From the NCBI RefSeq assembly GCF_000009765.2, contig NC_003155.5, positions 5,766,001 through 5,830,000 of the forward strand: DNA of 64,000 bases, read 5' to 3'. The translations under genes were made by a program, and so were the position numbers. The DNA is from Streptomyces avermitilis MA-4680 = NBRC 14893 (lineage in GTDB: Bacteria > Actinomycetota > Actinomycetes > Streptomycetales > Streptomycetaceae). Positions 40,825 through 50,452 of the stretch are shown here, piece by piece. How positions within the stretch are numbered: the stretch's first letter is position 1; each line of letters begins with the position of its first letter. The notes under the pieces are model-generated. The model made no database searches. It saw only the letters and a list, made by a program, of their open reading frames with translations, and was not told the DNA's origin.

Positions 40825-42836
40825 GGTGCCAGCCAGGCCGTCCAGCCGTCGGTGCCCGGCAGCGGGTGCCGGGTCCAGTCGCGGGCGTAGCGCGGGGGCC
40901 GCTGGGCGTCGGCCGTCAGGACGGCCGTGGGCATCCGCTCGGCCCGCCGCAGTACGGAACTCGGCGTGGTGTTGCGGTTGTTGCCCTTCGTCGCGGCGGA
41001 GGCGCAGCCCGCGTCGTACCCCACCGGCTGCGCGTGCGAGCCCACGAGCAGGCAGGGTGCGCGCAGCCCGAGGGCGTTCAGTTCGTCGGCGGCGACACGG
41101 TAGCGCTGGTCCAAGGACGCCACCTGAGCGGTCATCCGGTGCAGCACCGGGTACTGCGCGACGAGTTGCAGGGCGACCAGACAGCCCACCGTGACCGCGA
41201 GGGCGGGCCGCGGCCGTGCGACACGGGTGAGCAGCCCGCCGACCGGCAGCGCCAGCAGGGCGTACGCGGGAAGCAGGAAGCGCGGCGCCGAGTAGCTGAG
41301 CAGGAGCAGGTACGGCGCGGAGAGGCAGACCGCGACGGCCAGCGGGACGAGCGTGCGGTCGGCCGGGACCCCCGTGCGCCGCTCGCGCAGGGCGACGGCC
41401 AGCGCGGCCAGCGCGAGCAGGGGCAGCGCCAGCCACCAGAGGGTGAGTTCGGGGTGGTGGACCGGACCCGAGCAGGGGCGGCACAGTTCGGGGCCGTTGA
41501 GGCTGCGCCAGGCGTTGAAGAGGTTGAGGTGCGGGTGCATGCCTCCCTCGGTGGCGCCGGAGACGTGCAGCCGCTGCGGTACGCCGCCGAAACGGCTGTA
41601 CGCCTCCACGGTCCACTGCGTGGCGCCGGCCGCGAGACCGCCGAGCAGGTACGGCAGGGTGCGGCGGTGGGAGCGTACGCACCCGGCGGTCGCGAACAGC
41701 GGAAGGCCGAGCCAGGCCGCGTCCGGTACGCGCATCAGGGCGACCCCGGCCAGGCAGGCGGCGAGCCACCAGCGGGCGTTCGGTTCCCGGGGCGCGCGCA
41801 GGAACAGGCCGGTGGCCGCGACGGCGCCCAGCGCCACCCACAGGTTGGGCATCGCCTCCGGGCCGGAGATCTGGGCGATCCACAGGCCCGAGAACACCAG
41901 CGCGGCGAGGGCGGTCGTGGCGGGGCCGAGGAGCGGGCGCCAGACGCGGTACGCGGCGTACAGCGCGGCCGTCGACAGCAGGGCCAGCGCGATCCGCAGG
42001 GCGAGCACCGAGTCGGTCACCGCGAGGACGGGCGACACGAGGACGCTGATGCCGCGGGACCGGGGGGCGCTGAAGAAGGCGGCGGGCGTGCGGGGGTCGA
42101 CCTGCGAGACGTAGACGGTCTCGTCCCAGCCGAGAACGTGCGCCAGGTGCGGGACGACGAGGGTCAGCTGGACCAGGAGGTAGAGGAGGGAGACGGCTTC
42201 GAGCCCGCGGCCCTGGGGGAACCTCGGGCGCCAGGGGGCCGTGGCGGTGCCGGGGGGAAGGGGGGCGGGGCGTTGGGGGGCGGTGCGGGTTTCGGCTCCG
42301 GTCGCGGTCCCGGTTTCGGTCCCGGGTTCCCGGCCCCGGTTCCCGGTCCCGGCCCCGGTCCCGGTCCCGGCCCCGGCCCCGGTCCCGGTCTTGGTCTTGG
42401 TCCCGGTGGTCCCCGCTCTCGTCTTCGTGCCCGCGGCATGGGCGGGGACCGTGGCGGTGGGGCCCGCGGGGCCGACCGCGATCCCGGCGGCCGCGCCCGC
42501 CGTGGCGATGGTCAGCAAGGTGGGCCGGAAGGCGGTCAGCAGGAGGGGCCGAAAGGTTTGTTCGGCGATGGCCCGGAGCGCGGGCCAGGGGGCGGGCCGC
42601 CACCGCCGAAGCGCTGCGGCCCACCCCCTCCGCCGCCCAGGCCGCACCCGGGTGGGGGGAGCCCCCGGCCCGGCCATGGGGGTCTGCGCGGGCGGTGCGA
42701 CGGACGTGACGGGGACCGGTGCGGCCGGGACGGGGATCGCCGCGGTCGTGGCCGTGCTCGCGGGGCGCGTGGCCCCGCCCGCCGCTGTCGCGGCCGTATC
42801 GGCCGCGGTGTCCTCGTCCGTCACATGGGCCGTCAT
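40803..42836 (-). CDS. GT-C fold membrane glycosyltransferase (GT39/ArnT-like) with Gly-Thr linker
   Basis: A 677-residue membrane protein. The first ~235 residues are an Ala/Pro/Thr region with one hydrophobic stretch (about 105-130) and a Gly/Thr repeat (about 140-180). The GT-C core starts with a membrane helix then LGWDETVYVSQVD, the acidic loop that binds the polyprenyl-phosphate sugar, and has about 10 further helices and a soluble C-terminal part with two cysteines. It likely uses a polyprenyl-linked sugar outside the membrane; the acceptor is unknown. GAGAGAGG precedes ATG 42836. The upstream gene 101 bases away encodes a GT4 glycosyltransferase, probably in one operon. Confidence 0.85.
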   Translation of the reverse strand: MTAHVTDEDTAADTAATAAGGATRPASTATTAAIPVPAAPVPVTSVAPPAQTPMAGPGAPPTRVRPGRRRGWAAALRRWRPAPWPALRAIAEQTFRPLLLTAFRPTLLTIATAGAAAGIAVGPAGPTATVPAHAAGTKTRAGTTGTKTKTGTGAGAGTGTGAGTGNRGREPGTETGTATGAETRTAPQRPAPLPPGTATAPWRPRFPQGRGLEAVSLLYLLVQLTLVVPHLAHVLGWDETVYVSQVDPRTPAAFFSAPRSRGISVLVSPVLAVTDSVLALRIALALLSTAALYAAYRVWRPLLGPATTALAALVFSGLWIAQISGPEAMPNLWVALGAVAATGLFLRAPREPNARWWLAACLAGVALMRVPDAAWLGLPLFATAGCVRSHRRTLPYLLGGLAAGATQWTVEAYSRFGGVPQRLHVSGATEGGMHPHLNLFNAWRSLNGPELCRPCSGPVHHPELTLWWLALPLLALAALAVALRERRTGVPADRTLVPLAVAVCLSAPYLLLLSYSAPRFLLPAYALLALPVGGLLTRVARPRPALAVTVGCLVALQLVAQYPVLHRMTAQVASLDQRYRVAADELNALGLRAPCLLVGSHAQPVGYDAGCASAATKGNNRNTTPSSVLRRAERMPTAVLTADAQRPPRYARDWTRHPLPGTDGWTAWLAPAPGASR
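42301..42420. repeat. Six-base microsatellite within the GT-C gene
   Basis: Many degenerate copies of GGTCCC/GGCCCC run through 42301-42420, encoding Gly-Thr/Gly-Ala dipeptides on the minus strand. The repeat stays in frame and forms a flexible linker of variable length. Confidence 0.75.
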
Positions 42837-42937
42837 GCGCCACCTCTCTCCGTCTGCGGTCCGGCGGTCGGACCCTGGACGGACCGGAGCTCCAGTGCCG
42901 GGCCGGCACACCCTGCCGCCCCCGGCGTGCCGTCCGG

Positions 42938-44263
42938 TCACGTCTCCCGTGCTGTACGCGTCCTCGCCCCCGTCAGTTCAGGGCGGCGGCCGCCACCCCA
43001 GGCGCGCAGCCGGCGCCGGGCCGCCCGGACCGTGCGGCGGGCCCAGCCCCGTGCGCGCTCCCGCTGCCGGGACCACGCCCGCCCGGGGCGGGCCGCCCGC
43101 AGCTCGGCGAAGAGCCGCTCGTAGTGGTCGACGATCGGCTCGGGGTCGTAGCGGTGGGCGCTCGCGCGGGCCGCGGCGCCCATCGACCTGCGCAGATCGT
43201 CGTCCAGGACCAGGTCGAGCATCGCGTCGGCGAGGGCGCGGGTGTCGCGCACGGGCACCAGCCGGCCGTCCACGCGGTCCGTGATGATCTCGGCGGGGCC
43301 GAGGGGGCAGTCGGTGCTGACCACGGGCACCCCGCAGCGCATCGCCTCGACCAGCGTCATCCCGAACGACTCCGCGTCCGAGGCGCTGACCACCAGCGAC
43401 GCCTGGGCGAACTCCGCCTCGATGGGCGTACGCACCCCCATCAGCCGGGCCTGACCGGCGAGCCCCAACCCGTCGATCAGCCCCTGCAACCGCTCCTTCT
43501 CGGCCCCGCCTCCATAGATGCGCAGTTCCCAGTCCGGATCCTTGGCGGCCACCGCGCAGAACGCCTCCAGCAGGACGTCGTACCGCTTCCCGGGGACCAG
43601 CCGGCCGGCGGCCGCGATCACCTTCGCCGTGCCGTCGGAGGGCGCGACGCCGACCTCCGGCACGATGTTCGGCACCGACACCACACGGACGCCGGGCAGG
43701 GGCATCCGCGTCCGGTACACCTCCGCGTCCGCCCCGGTCATCGTCACCACCGCGTCGAGGTCCCGGTAGTGGCGCGCGAGAACAGTGCGCAGCCGCTTGG
43801 CGTGCGCGTCGTGCCGCAGGTGCTCCTGTGCGATGCGCAGCGCACGGCGCGGCCCGAGGGCGATGTACACGTTGATGCCGGGCCGGGTGCCGATGACGAC
43901 GTCCGCGTCGCAGCTCTCCAGATACGCCCGCGCCCGCAGGTCGGTGAGGCGCGTGTACTGGTGGTGGCGCTTGTCGGCCACCGGGAAGTCGACGGCCTCC
44001 CGCGCGTACGCCGGGTCCGCCAGGTCGGCGCTGCCCTCGCGGGTGTCCACCAGGGGGACGAGGGTGATCCGCGGGTCGACGGCGAAGCGCGGCTCGGCGC
44101 GGTGCCGGGACATCGACACGATCTCCACGTCGTGCCGCTCGGCCAGCGCCGAGGCGAGGTTGAGGGTGGTGCGGACGGTGCCGCCGATGGCATACGCGTT
44201 GTGCAGCAGGAACACGATCTTCCTGCGCCCGGCGCGGCTCGTCATGCGTGTCATCCGCTTCAT
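42938..44263 (-). CDS. GT4-family glycosyltransferase
   Basis: A 441-residue GT-B glycosyltransferase. The N-terminal domain starts IVFLLHNAYAIGGTVRTTLNLAS, where the GGT loop contacts the sugar nucleotide; the donor site has GRLVPGKRYDVLLEAF and ESFGMTLVEAMRCGVPVV with the EX7E pair. It acts in the cytosol on a lipid or polymer acceptor; the sugar is not evident. The C-terminal 50 residues are Arg-rich. AGGGGAAGG precedes the ATG. It is followed by the GT-C gene and is divergent from a response regulator gene. Confidence 0.9.
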   Translation of the reverse strand: MKRMTRMTSRAGRRKIVFLLHNAYAIGGTVRTTLNLASALAERHDVEIVSMSRHRAEPRFAVDPRITLVPLVDTREGSADLADPAYAREAVDFPVADKRHHQYTRLTDLRARAYLESCDADVVIGTRPGINVYIALGPRRALRIAQEHLRHDAHAKRLRTVLARHYRDLDAVVTMTGADAEVYRTRMPLPGVRVVSVPNIVPEVGVAPSDGTAKVIAAAGRLVPGKRYDVLLEAFCAVAAKDPDWELRIYGGGAEKERLQGLIDGLGLAGQARLMGVRTPIEAEFAQASLVVSASDAESFGMTLVEAMRCGVPVVSTDCPLGPAEIITDRVDGRLVPVRDTRALADAMLDLVLDDDLRRSMGAAARASAHRYDPEPIVDHYERLFAELRAARPGRAWSRQRERARGWARRTVRAARRRLRAWGGGRRPELTGARTRTARET

Positions 44264-44435
44264 TCAGTGCCTTCCCCTGCGCGGCCTCGGTCCTTCTGGA
44301 CGCGCCTGACATGGGGGACACAGTGACCGGACGAGGTAAGTCACTGGCCCGGCCGCGGTGAGAGGCGGGTAAGAAGCCCACCCGCGCCCCGGCTCATCAG
44401 GTGGTATGCCGCCGCGGCCTTGGCAGACTGGCGGG

Positions 44436-45143
<708 letters not shown>

Positions 45144-46799
45144 GTGCCCCTGGTGTCCCGGCTGCCCCGGAGCCTGCGCACGCGCTTGCGCGGCATCTCC
45201 TCACTGCGCGCCACCTTCACGCTGTCGTTCGCGGCGGTGGCCGTCGGGGTGACCGTCCTCGTCGGCTTCCTGAGCTACGACGCCGCCGCCCGGCTGGTCC
45301 GCCTGGACCAGCAGACCGTGTTCGCGCAGGTCGTGCACGACCTGCGCGAACAGGTGCGGCACGACGCACTGGACCCCGAGGACTTCGCCTCCTCCGACCC
45401 CGACCACGACGGCCCGCTCGACGACATCATCCGGCCCAGCCGTACGGACGTGCAGGTGCTCGGCCCCGGTGGCGCGGTCGCGGACCGGGGGCACCCGGTG
45501 CTGCCGGTGGCCGCCGCGGACCGGCAGGTCGCCGAGGCCTCCTCGGCCGGGAAGCTGGCGGAGCACAAGGAGGTCGAGGTGGCCGGCGACTTCTACCGGG
45601 TGGCGGCCGTCTCCCTCGGCCACGGGCGGGGCGCGGTGCAGATCGCGCAGCAGTTCAGCGACACGGAGGATCTGCTGCGCCAGCTTCAGCAGCGGACGTT
45701 CCTGCTGGTCGGCGGCGTTGTGATCGCGGCGGGACTGTTCGGCTGGTGGTTGGCCCGGCGGATAACGCGGCGGCTGGTCCGGCTCACCGCGGCCGCCGAG
45801 GACGTGGCCCGCACCCGGCGACTGGGCATTCAGGTGCCGGTCACCGGGCGCGACGAGGTGGCCCGGCTCGGCCGCGCCTTCGACCGCATGCTGGGCCGCC
45901 TGGCCCAGTCGGAGGAGGACCAGCGCCGCCTGGTCCAGGACGCGGGCCACGAACTCCGTACGCCGCTCACCTCGCTGCGTACGAACATCTCGATGCTCCG
46001 CCGCATCGACGAACTGCCACCCGCCGCCCGCGAGGAACTGGTCGCCGACCTGGCCCTCGAGTCGCGGGAACTGACCGACCTGGTCAACGAGCTGGTGGAT
46101 CTGGCGGCCGGCCAGTCGGACACGGAGCCGGTGCAGCGGCTGGACCTGGGAGACCTCGCGGAGGACGTGGCGATCGTGGCCCGCCGCCGCACGGGCCGTG
46201 ACGTCATCGTCCGCGTCACCGGCGACCCGACGGCCGACGGCCGCCCCGCGGCGTTGCAGCGGGCGCTGTCGAACCTGGTGGAGAACGCGGCGAAGTTCGA
46301 CCGCGACGGCGAGGAGGCGATCGAGATCGTGGTGACGGGCGCGGCGGGGGCCGGGACGGTGCGCGGGCCCGGGACGGCCCGGCCGGACACGGCCCGCGCC
46401 TCGGACTCGGCCCGTTCGGAGGCGCTCCGTGCCTCGGGCTCGCTCCGCTCGGACGTGCTCCGCGCCTCGGGCTCGGCTCGTTCGGAGGTGCTCCGTGCGC
46501 CGGGCTCGGCCCGTTCGGACGGCGCGGCGCCGTCCGAGGCCGCCGTCGGGCCGGGCAGCGTGCGCGTCGAGGTCCGGGACCGCGGCCCCGGCATCGCGGA
46601 CGCCGACCTGACGCGCGTCTTCGACCGCTTCTACCGGGCGGCCGACGCCCGCAGCCTGCCCGGCTCGGGGCTGGGCCTGTCGATCGTGCGCGAGGTCGCG
46701 ATGTCGCACGGGGGCACACCGTTCGCCTACCGGCGCCGCGGCGGCGGGTCGGTCATCGGGTTCACCGTGGGTGGGGGTGCGCCGGGGGAGGGGGAGTGA
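45144..46799 (+). CDS. Sensor histidine kinase with repeat insertion in the ATPase domain
   Basis: A 551-residue membrane kinase. Helix 1 (about 25-45), an external sensor region to about 190, helix 2 (LLVGGVVIAAGLFGWWLA), HAMP domain, then the H-box DAGHELRTPLTSLRTN with His-269, the N-box ALSNLVENAAKFDRDG, and the G-boxes DRGPGIAD and GSGLGLSIV. Between N- and G-boxes lies an 80-residue insertion with four 11-residue repeats of the type RASGSARSEVL (residues 418-461). GTG 45144 directly follows the stop of the regulator gene. The signal sensed is unknown. Confidence 0.93.
   Translation: MPLVSRLPRSLRTRLRGISSLRATFTLSFAAVAVGVTVLVGFLSYDAAARLVRLDQQTVFAQVVHDLREQVRHDALDPEDFASSDPDHDGPLDDIIRPSRTDVQVLGPGGAVADRGHPVLPVAAADRQVAEASSAGKLAEHKEVEVAGDFYRVAAVSLGHGRGAVQIAQQFSDTEDLLRQLQQRTFLLVGGVVIAAGLFGWWLARRITRRLVRLTAAAEDVARTRRLGIQVPVTGRDEVARLGRAFDRMLGRLAQSEEDQRRLVQDAGHELRTPLTSLRTNISMLRRIDELPPAAREELVADLALESRELTDLVNELVDLAAGQSDTEPVQRLDLGDLAEDVAIVARRRTGRDVIVRVTGDPTADGRPAALQRALSNLVENAAKFDRDGEEAIEIVVTGAAGAGTVRGPGTARPDTARASDSARSEALRASGSLRSDVLRASGSARSEVLRAPGSARSDGAAPSEAAVGPGSVRVEVRDRGPGIADADLTRVFDRFYRAADARSLPGSGLGLSIVREVAMSHGGTPFAYRRRGGGSVIGFTVGGGAPGEGE
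46395..46526 (+). repeat. Four 33-bp tandem repeats in the histidine kinase gene
   Basis: Units at 46395-46427, 46428-46460, 46461-46493 and 46494-46526 are about 80 percent alike and stay in frame, each encoding an 11-residue Arg/Ser/Ala unit. Confidence 0.85.
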
Positions 46800-46839
46800 C
46801 CGGGCGCCTGCGCACGGCGGCCGGAGCCGGCTCGGGGTC

Positions 46840-48792
46840 TCAGCCGACGTGCACCCGGGGGCGCCGCCTCCGGTCCGGTTCCGCTTCCCGCAGTACCTCC
46901 CGGGTCACCGGCGCCACCTCCCCCTGGCCGAAGAGGAAGAAGCGCAGGAAGTTGGCGAAGGGGCTGCCCTCGGTCCACTCGAAGTAGATGTGCGGGGTGC
47001 CGCCGGTGGTGTCGCGGACGTGCAGGAGGAGGGCCGCCAGCGCGTTGGGGATCGAGGACGACTCCAGGGTCAGTACGCGGTAGCGGCCGTGCAGGACCTC
47101 GCCCCGTACGCTCAGACCCGCCTCGAACTCCGACGGGTCGAGGACCGTCACCTCGACGAAGACGAAGTCCTCCTGCGCCGGAATGTCGTTGTCGTGCCGG
47201 ATCTGCTCGATCTTGTCGCGGTACTCGGCGATGTCGCGGTTGTCGGGCTCGTTGGCGATGAACCGGATCTTCCGGCTGGCGATGTCCCGTACGAACCGCT
47301 GCGCCAGCTCGTCCAGCGTCACGCTGGTGACGCGGAGTTCGAAGGCGCGCGCCAGCCGGGACAGCAGTGAGACGAGGATGATGCCCGCGATGAAACAGGC
47401 ACCGATCTTGACGCCGTCCGGGCGTTCGATGACGTTGACGACGGTCGTGTAGAGGAAGACCGCCGAGATCACCGCGAAGCCGATAGCCGCGTTGCGCTGG
47501 CCCGCCTTGCGCGCCGCGATGGTCACCGCGATCGCGGCGGAGCTGATCAGCACCAGCACACCGGTGGCGTACGCGCCGCCCTGCGCGTCGACGTTCGCGT
47601 CGAAGATCCACGTCACCAGGAAGCCGACGAGCGTGAAGACGATGACCATCGGGCGGACGGCGCGCGCCCAGTGCGGGGCCATGCCGTAGCGGGGCAGATA
47701 GCGGGGCATGAGGTTGAGCAGGCCGGCCATCGCGGAGGCGCCGGCGAACCATAGGATGGCGATCGTCGAGACGTCGTACACCGTCCCGAAGGCGCCGCCC
47801 AGGTACTCGTGGGCCAGGTACGCGAGGGCGCGGCCGTTGGCCTGGCCGCCGGTTTCGAACTCGCTCTCCGGGATGAGGAGCGTCGTGATGAAGCTCGTGC
47901 AGATCAGGAACGCGCTCATGATGACGGCGGCCGTGGTCAGCAGCTTCTTCGTGCCCCGGATGCGGCCGGCCGGCCGGTCCTCCGTGTCGCCGGCGTCGCC
48001 CGCGACATGCGGCATGACCGCGACGCCGGTCTCGAAGCCGGAGAGGCCGAGCGCCAGCTTCGGGAAGACCAGCAGGGCCACGCCGACCATGGCAAAAACG
48101 TTTCCGTGCTCGGCGGTCAGCGCGGTGGACCAGTCGGTGACCACATGGCCGGCCGTGACCACGTGCCACAGGCCGGCGACCACGACCACCACGTTCAGCG
48201 CCAGGTAGAGGCCCACCAGGGCGACCGCGACCCCGATCGCCTCCAGGAAGCCCTTGAGGAACACCGCGCCGAGCAGTGCCACCAGGAACAGGGTGATCGG
48301 CATCTGGTAGCCGTGCAGGGCGCTCGTCAGATGCGGGTTCTCGACGAGGTGGGTGGAGGCGTCCGCCGCCGAAAGGGTGATGGTGATCAGGAAGTCGGTG
48401 GCGGCGAAGCCCAGCAGCGTCAGGACGAAGAGCTTGCCCTTCCAGAACGACAGCAGCCGCTCCAGCATCGCGATCGAGCCCTCACCGCGCGGGCTCTCCT
48501 CGGCGACCCGCCGGTACACGGGCAGCGCGCCCGCCAGGGTGACGATCACCAGCACGATCGTCGCGACGGGCGACAGCAGCCCGGCCGCCAGGGCGGCGAT
48601 GCCCGGCTGGTAGCCGAGCGTGGAGAAGTAGTCGACACCGGTCAGGCACATGACCCGCCACCAGCGCTGCCCCTTGTGCGCGGGCTCGGGCGGGGCGTGC
48701 GGCCCCTGCGGGGGCCTGGCCATGTCGGACAGCCCCTCCAGCATCCACGCCCGCAGTCGCTTCGTGCGGTCGCGTGGGACGGTGGCGGCCAT
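46840..48792 (-). CDS. APC-superfamily permease with C-terminal cytosolic domain
   Basis: A 650-residue transporter with about 12 membrane helices in the APC fold: VMCLTGVDYFSTLGYQPGIAALAAGLLSPVATIVL opens the first helices, KLALGLSGFETGVAVMPH is a typical core phrase. The last ~160 residues are cytosolic and begin VTLDELAQRFVRDIASRKIRFI; they may be regulatory. Substrate may be an amino acid or potassium. ATG 48792 has GGAGAG upstream; the longer frame to 48837 is not needed. It is convergent with the two-component operon. Confidence 0.87.
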   Translation of the reverse strand: MAATVPRDRTKRLRAWMLEGLSDMARPPQGPHAPPEPAHKGQRWWRVMCLTGVDYFSTLGYQPGIAALAAGLLSPVATIVLVIVTLAGALPVYRRVAEESPRGEGSIAMLERLLSFWKGKLFVLTLLGFAATDFLITITLSAADASTHLVENPHLTSALHGYQMPITLFLVALLGAVFLKGFLEAIGVAVALVGLYLALNVVVVVAGLWHVVTAGHVVTDWSTALTAEHGNVFAMVGVALLVFPKLALGLSGFETGVAVMPHVAGDAGDTEDRPAGRIRGTKKLLTTAAVIMSAFLICTSFITTLLIPESEFETGGQANGRALAYLAHEYLGGAFGTVYDVSTIAILWFAGASAMAGLLNLMPRYLPRYGMAPHWARAVRPMVIVFTLVGFLVTWIFDANVDAQGGAYATGVLVLISSAAIAVTIAARKAGQRNAAIGFAVISAVFLYTTVVNVIERPDGVKIGACFIAGIILVSLLSRLARAFELRVTSVTLDELAQRFVRDIASRKIRFIANEPDNRDIAEYRDKIEQIRHDNDIPAQEDFVFVEVTVLDPSEFEAGLSVRGEVLHGRYRVLTLESSSIPNALAALLLHVRDTTGGTPHIYFEWTEGSPFANFLRFFLFGQGEVAPVTREVLREAEPDRRRRPRVHVG

Positions 48793-49111
48793 CTGCGGGC
48801 TCTCCTGACGTACGGCTTTGCGAACGGTTCCGGCCATCGAGGAGACGGCGGAAACAGCGTATGCAGAGAGTGACCCAGGGGCTCATGGATGCATGGGCCG
48901 AACGCATCAAGCTTCCGTTAAGACCGAATGGGCGGGTGGCAGCGGGGCATCGAGGCGGTGGCGTGCCTGGCCGAAAGAGGTCTGGTGCCGGCATGCCGAG
49001 CGGCCGGGGGGGGGCGTCGAACGGGCCCGGCGGCCTGCCCCCGACGGGGAGACCGGATGCGTTCCGCCCCTGGCGGGAGATCGGAGGGGCTCCGCCCTCG
49101 GCGGGATGGAG
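48793..49111. other. Gap upstream of the APC permease, no intact gene
   Basis: About 320 bases between the permease start and the decayed fragment. It is GC-rich with repeated phrases such as GGGAGATCGGAGGGGCTCCG around 49070-49100. Open frames here change frame and lack ribosome sites. The permease promoter must be in its left part. Confidence 0.35.
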
Positions 49112-49280
49112 CCAAGGACAGCTACTGGAGCCCGCCCTCAAACGCTCAGGAACGGGCCGACTGGATCGCGGCGAACAAGGAGATCATCAAGGCTGCGGCA
49201 CGGAACTCGGGGCTGCCGCCGGACATGGTGGGCGTGGGTTCACGAACAATCTGGACGAGGCAAGGAACGCACTGCGCTGA
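49112..49280 (+). pseudogene. Remnant of a small helical (lysozyme/transglycosylase-like) protein gene
   Basis: One frame gives a protein-like stretch, KDSYWSPPSNAQERADWIAA then NKEIIKAAARNSGLPPDMV (about 49117-49225), which recalls the start of Streptomyces transglycosylase-like domains. It then runs into nonsense, while another frame supplies TNNLDEARNALR and a stop at 49280. That stop overlaps the ATG of the next gene (TGATG), as a real upstream gene end would. A deletion/frameshift around 49225-49240 is inferred. The family assignment is weak. Confidence 0.4.
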
Positions 49281-49591
49281 TGACCAGCCCTTCCCACGTG
49301 GACGACGACCGCGGTTGCCTCCGTCTGGTCCTCGCTGTACCCCTCACCCTTCTCACGCTCATCGCCGCCTACTTCTGTTGGACCGCATTGACCATCAGTC
49401 CGTCCGGCACCTGGGACGACGACGCGTACGCCGGAATCGTTCTGTCCTGCGTCCTCACCATCGCGGCAGCCGGTGCCGCGGCGGCCCTGTGGCTGGTGCC
49501 TTCGGTGCGGAGGGCCACGCCATGGTGGTGGATGCTTCCGGTGCTCTTGTTGGGCGTGGTCGCAGGAGTGCGATGGGCCGTGAGCGGTTAG
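49280..49591 (+). CDS. Small membrane protein (3 TM)
   Basis: A 103-residue protein with three hydrophobic segments: LVLAVPLTLLTLIAAYFCWTAL, YAGIVLSCVLTIAAAGAAAALWL and WWMLPVLLLGVVAGVRWAV. The start overlaps the stop of the decayed upstream gene (TGATG), so it was probably the second gene of an operon whose first gene is now broken. I do not recognise a family. Confidence 0.65.
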   Translation: MTSPSHVDDDRGCLRLVLAVPLTLLTLIAAYFCWTALTISPSGTWDDDAYAGIVLSCVLTIAAAGAAAALWLVPSVRRATPWWWMLPVLLLGVVAGVRWAVSG

Positions 49592-49592
49592 G

Positions 49593-50402
49593 CCCGCCGC
49601 CCTCGCCGCACCCCTGACGTTCACGGCGGCCGAGGCCCTCGGGCTGGTGATGGCCGTACTGGACGGCGACCATGACGCCGCCGACGCGGACGGCCCCGTG
49701 GGCAGCGCCGTCGGCAAGATCATGCGCGTGCTCCCGGAACCGGTCGCGGGCCTGGCCGAGGCGGTCCGCGGGGTGAGCGCCCGGGGCCGGGACCCCGCTG
49801 CCGTGAGCCCGCGCCCCGAGACCACGGCCGTCCTCGTCCGGTCGTGCGCCGCGCACCGCCGACTGCGGCTCGGCTACCGGACGCGCCCGGCGGGTCATGG
49901 AGGTCGACCCGTGGGGCGTCGTCGTACGCCACGGCCGGTGGTACCTCCTGTGCTGGTCGCACACCTGGTCGCACACCTGGTCGCACACGAGGAACGCCAG
50001 ACGCGTCCTGCGGGTGGACCGGGTCGCCTCCGTCGACGTACTCGAGGAGACGTTCACCCCGCCGGCCGGTCTCGACCCGGTGGAGACGCTGGAGGAACAC
50101 TTTGCCGACGGCTGCAAGTACCAGGTGGAGGTCGTGATCGACGCCCCCGCGGACACGGTCGCGGAGTGGCTCCCGCGGAACCTGGGCCGCCGGGAACCGA
50201 TCGACGCGCACACGACCCGCCTCGTGGCCACGACCGACGAACCGGACTGGTACGCCGAACAACTCACGGTGATCAAGGCCCCGTTCCGCATCGTCGGGCC
50301 GCGCGAACTCCGGGAGGCCGCCGAGGCCGTCGGGCGACGCCTCCTCGGGGCCGCCGGCGCCGGCCGCCCGAGCCCGGGGAAGCAGCCGCCGCCGACGGCT
50401 GA
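49593..50402 (+). pseudogene. WYL-domain regulator, HTH lost and frameshifted
   Basis: Frame one reads PAALAAPLTFTAAEALGLVM (from 49593) to CAAHRRLRLGYR near 49885, the first part of a WYL effector domain of a YafY/DeoR-type regulator. The domain continues in another frame as MEVDPWGVVVRHGRWYLLCW and DAPADTVAEWLPRNLGR, so a frameshift lies near 49885. The N-terminal HTH that such regulators need is missing; the small membrane protein gene ends just before. A 12-base unit (TGGTCGCACACC) is tripled at 49954-49989, putting three WSHT units into the core. All this marks it as dead. Confidence 0.75.
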
Positions 50403-50406
50403 CGGG

Positions 50407-50428
50407 CCCGTCCCTCGTTCGGGACGGG
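50407..50428. terminator. Hairpin beside the DJ-1 gene end
   Basis: CCCGTCCC (50407-50414) and GGGACGGG (50421-50428) with a 6-base loop, between the WYL remnant and the convergent DJ-1-type gene. Confidence 0.6.
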
Positions 50429-50452
50429 TTCTCCGCTCCCCGGGCCGGTTTC

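Noticed and set aside
40866..43124. A 752-codon open frame on the plus strand
   Set aside because: It is antisense to the GT-C gene, which has a ribosome site, membrane helices and the GT-C acidic motif; the plus frame is Gly/Arg-rich nonsense.
46727..48169. A 480-codon minus-strand frame
   Set aside because: It is a shifted reading of the APC permease gene and the end of the kinase gene, with Arg/Pro/Gly bias and no recognisable family.
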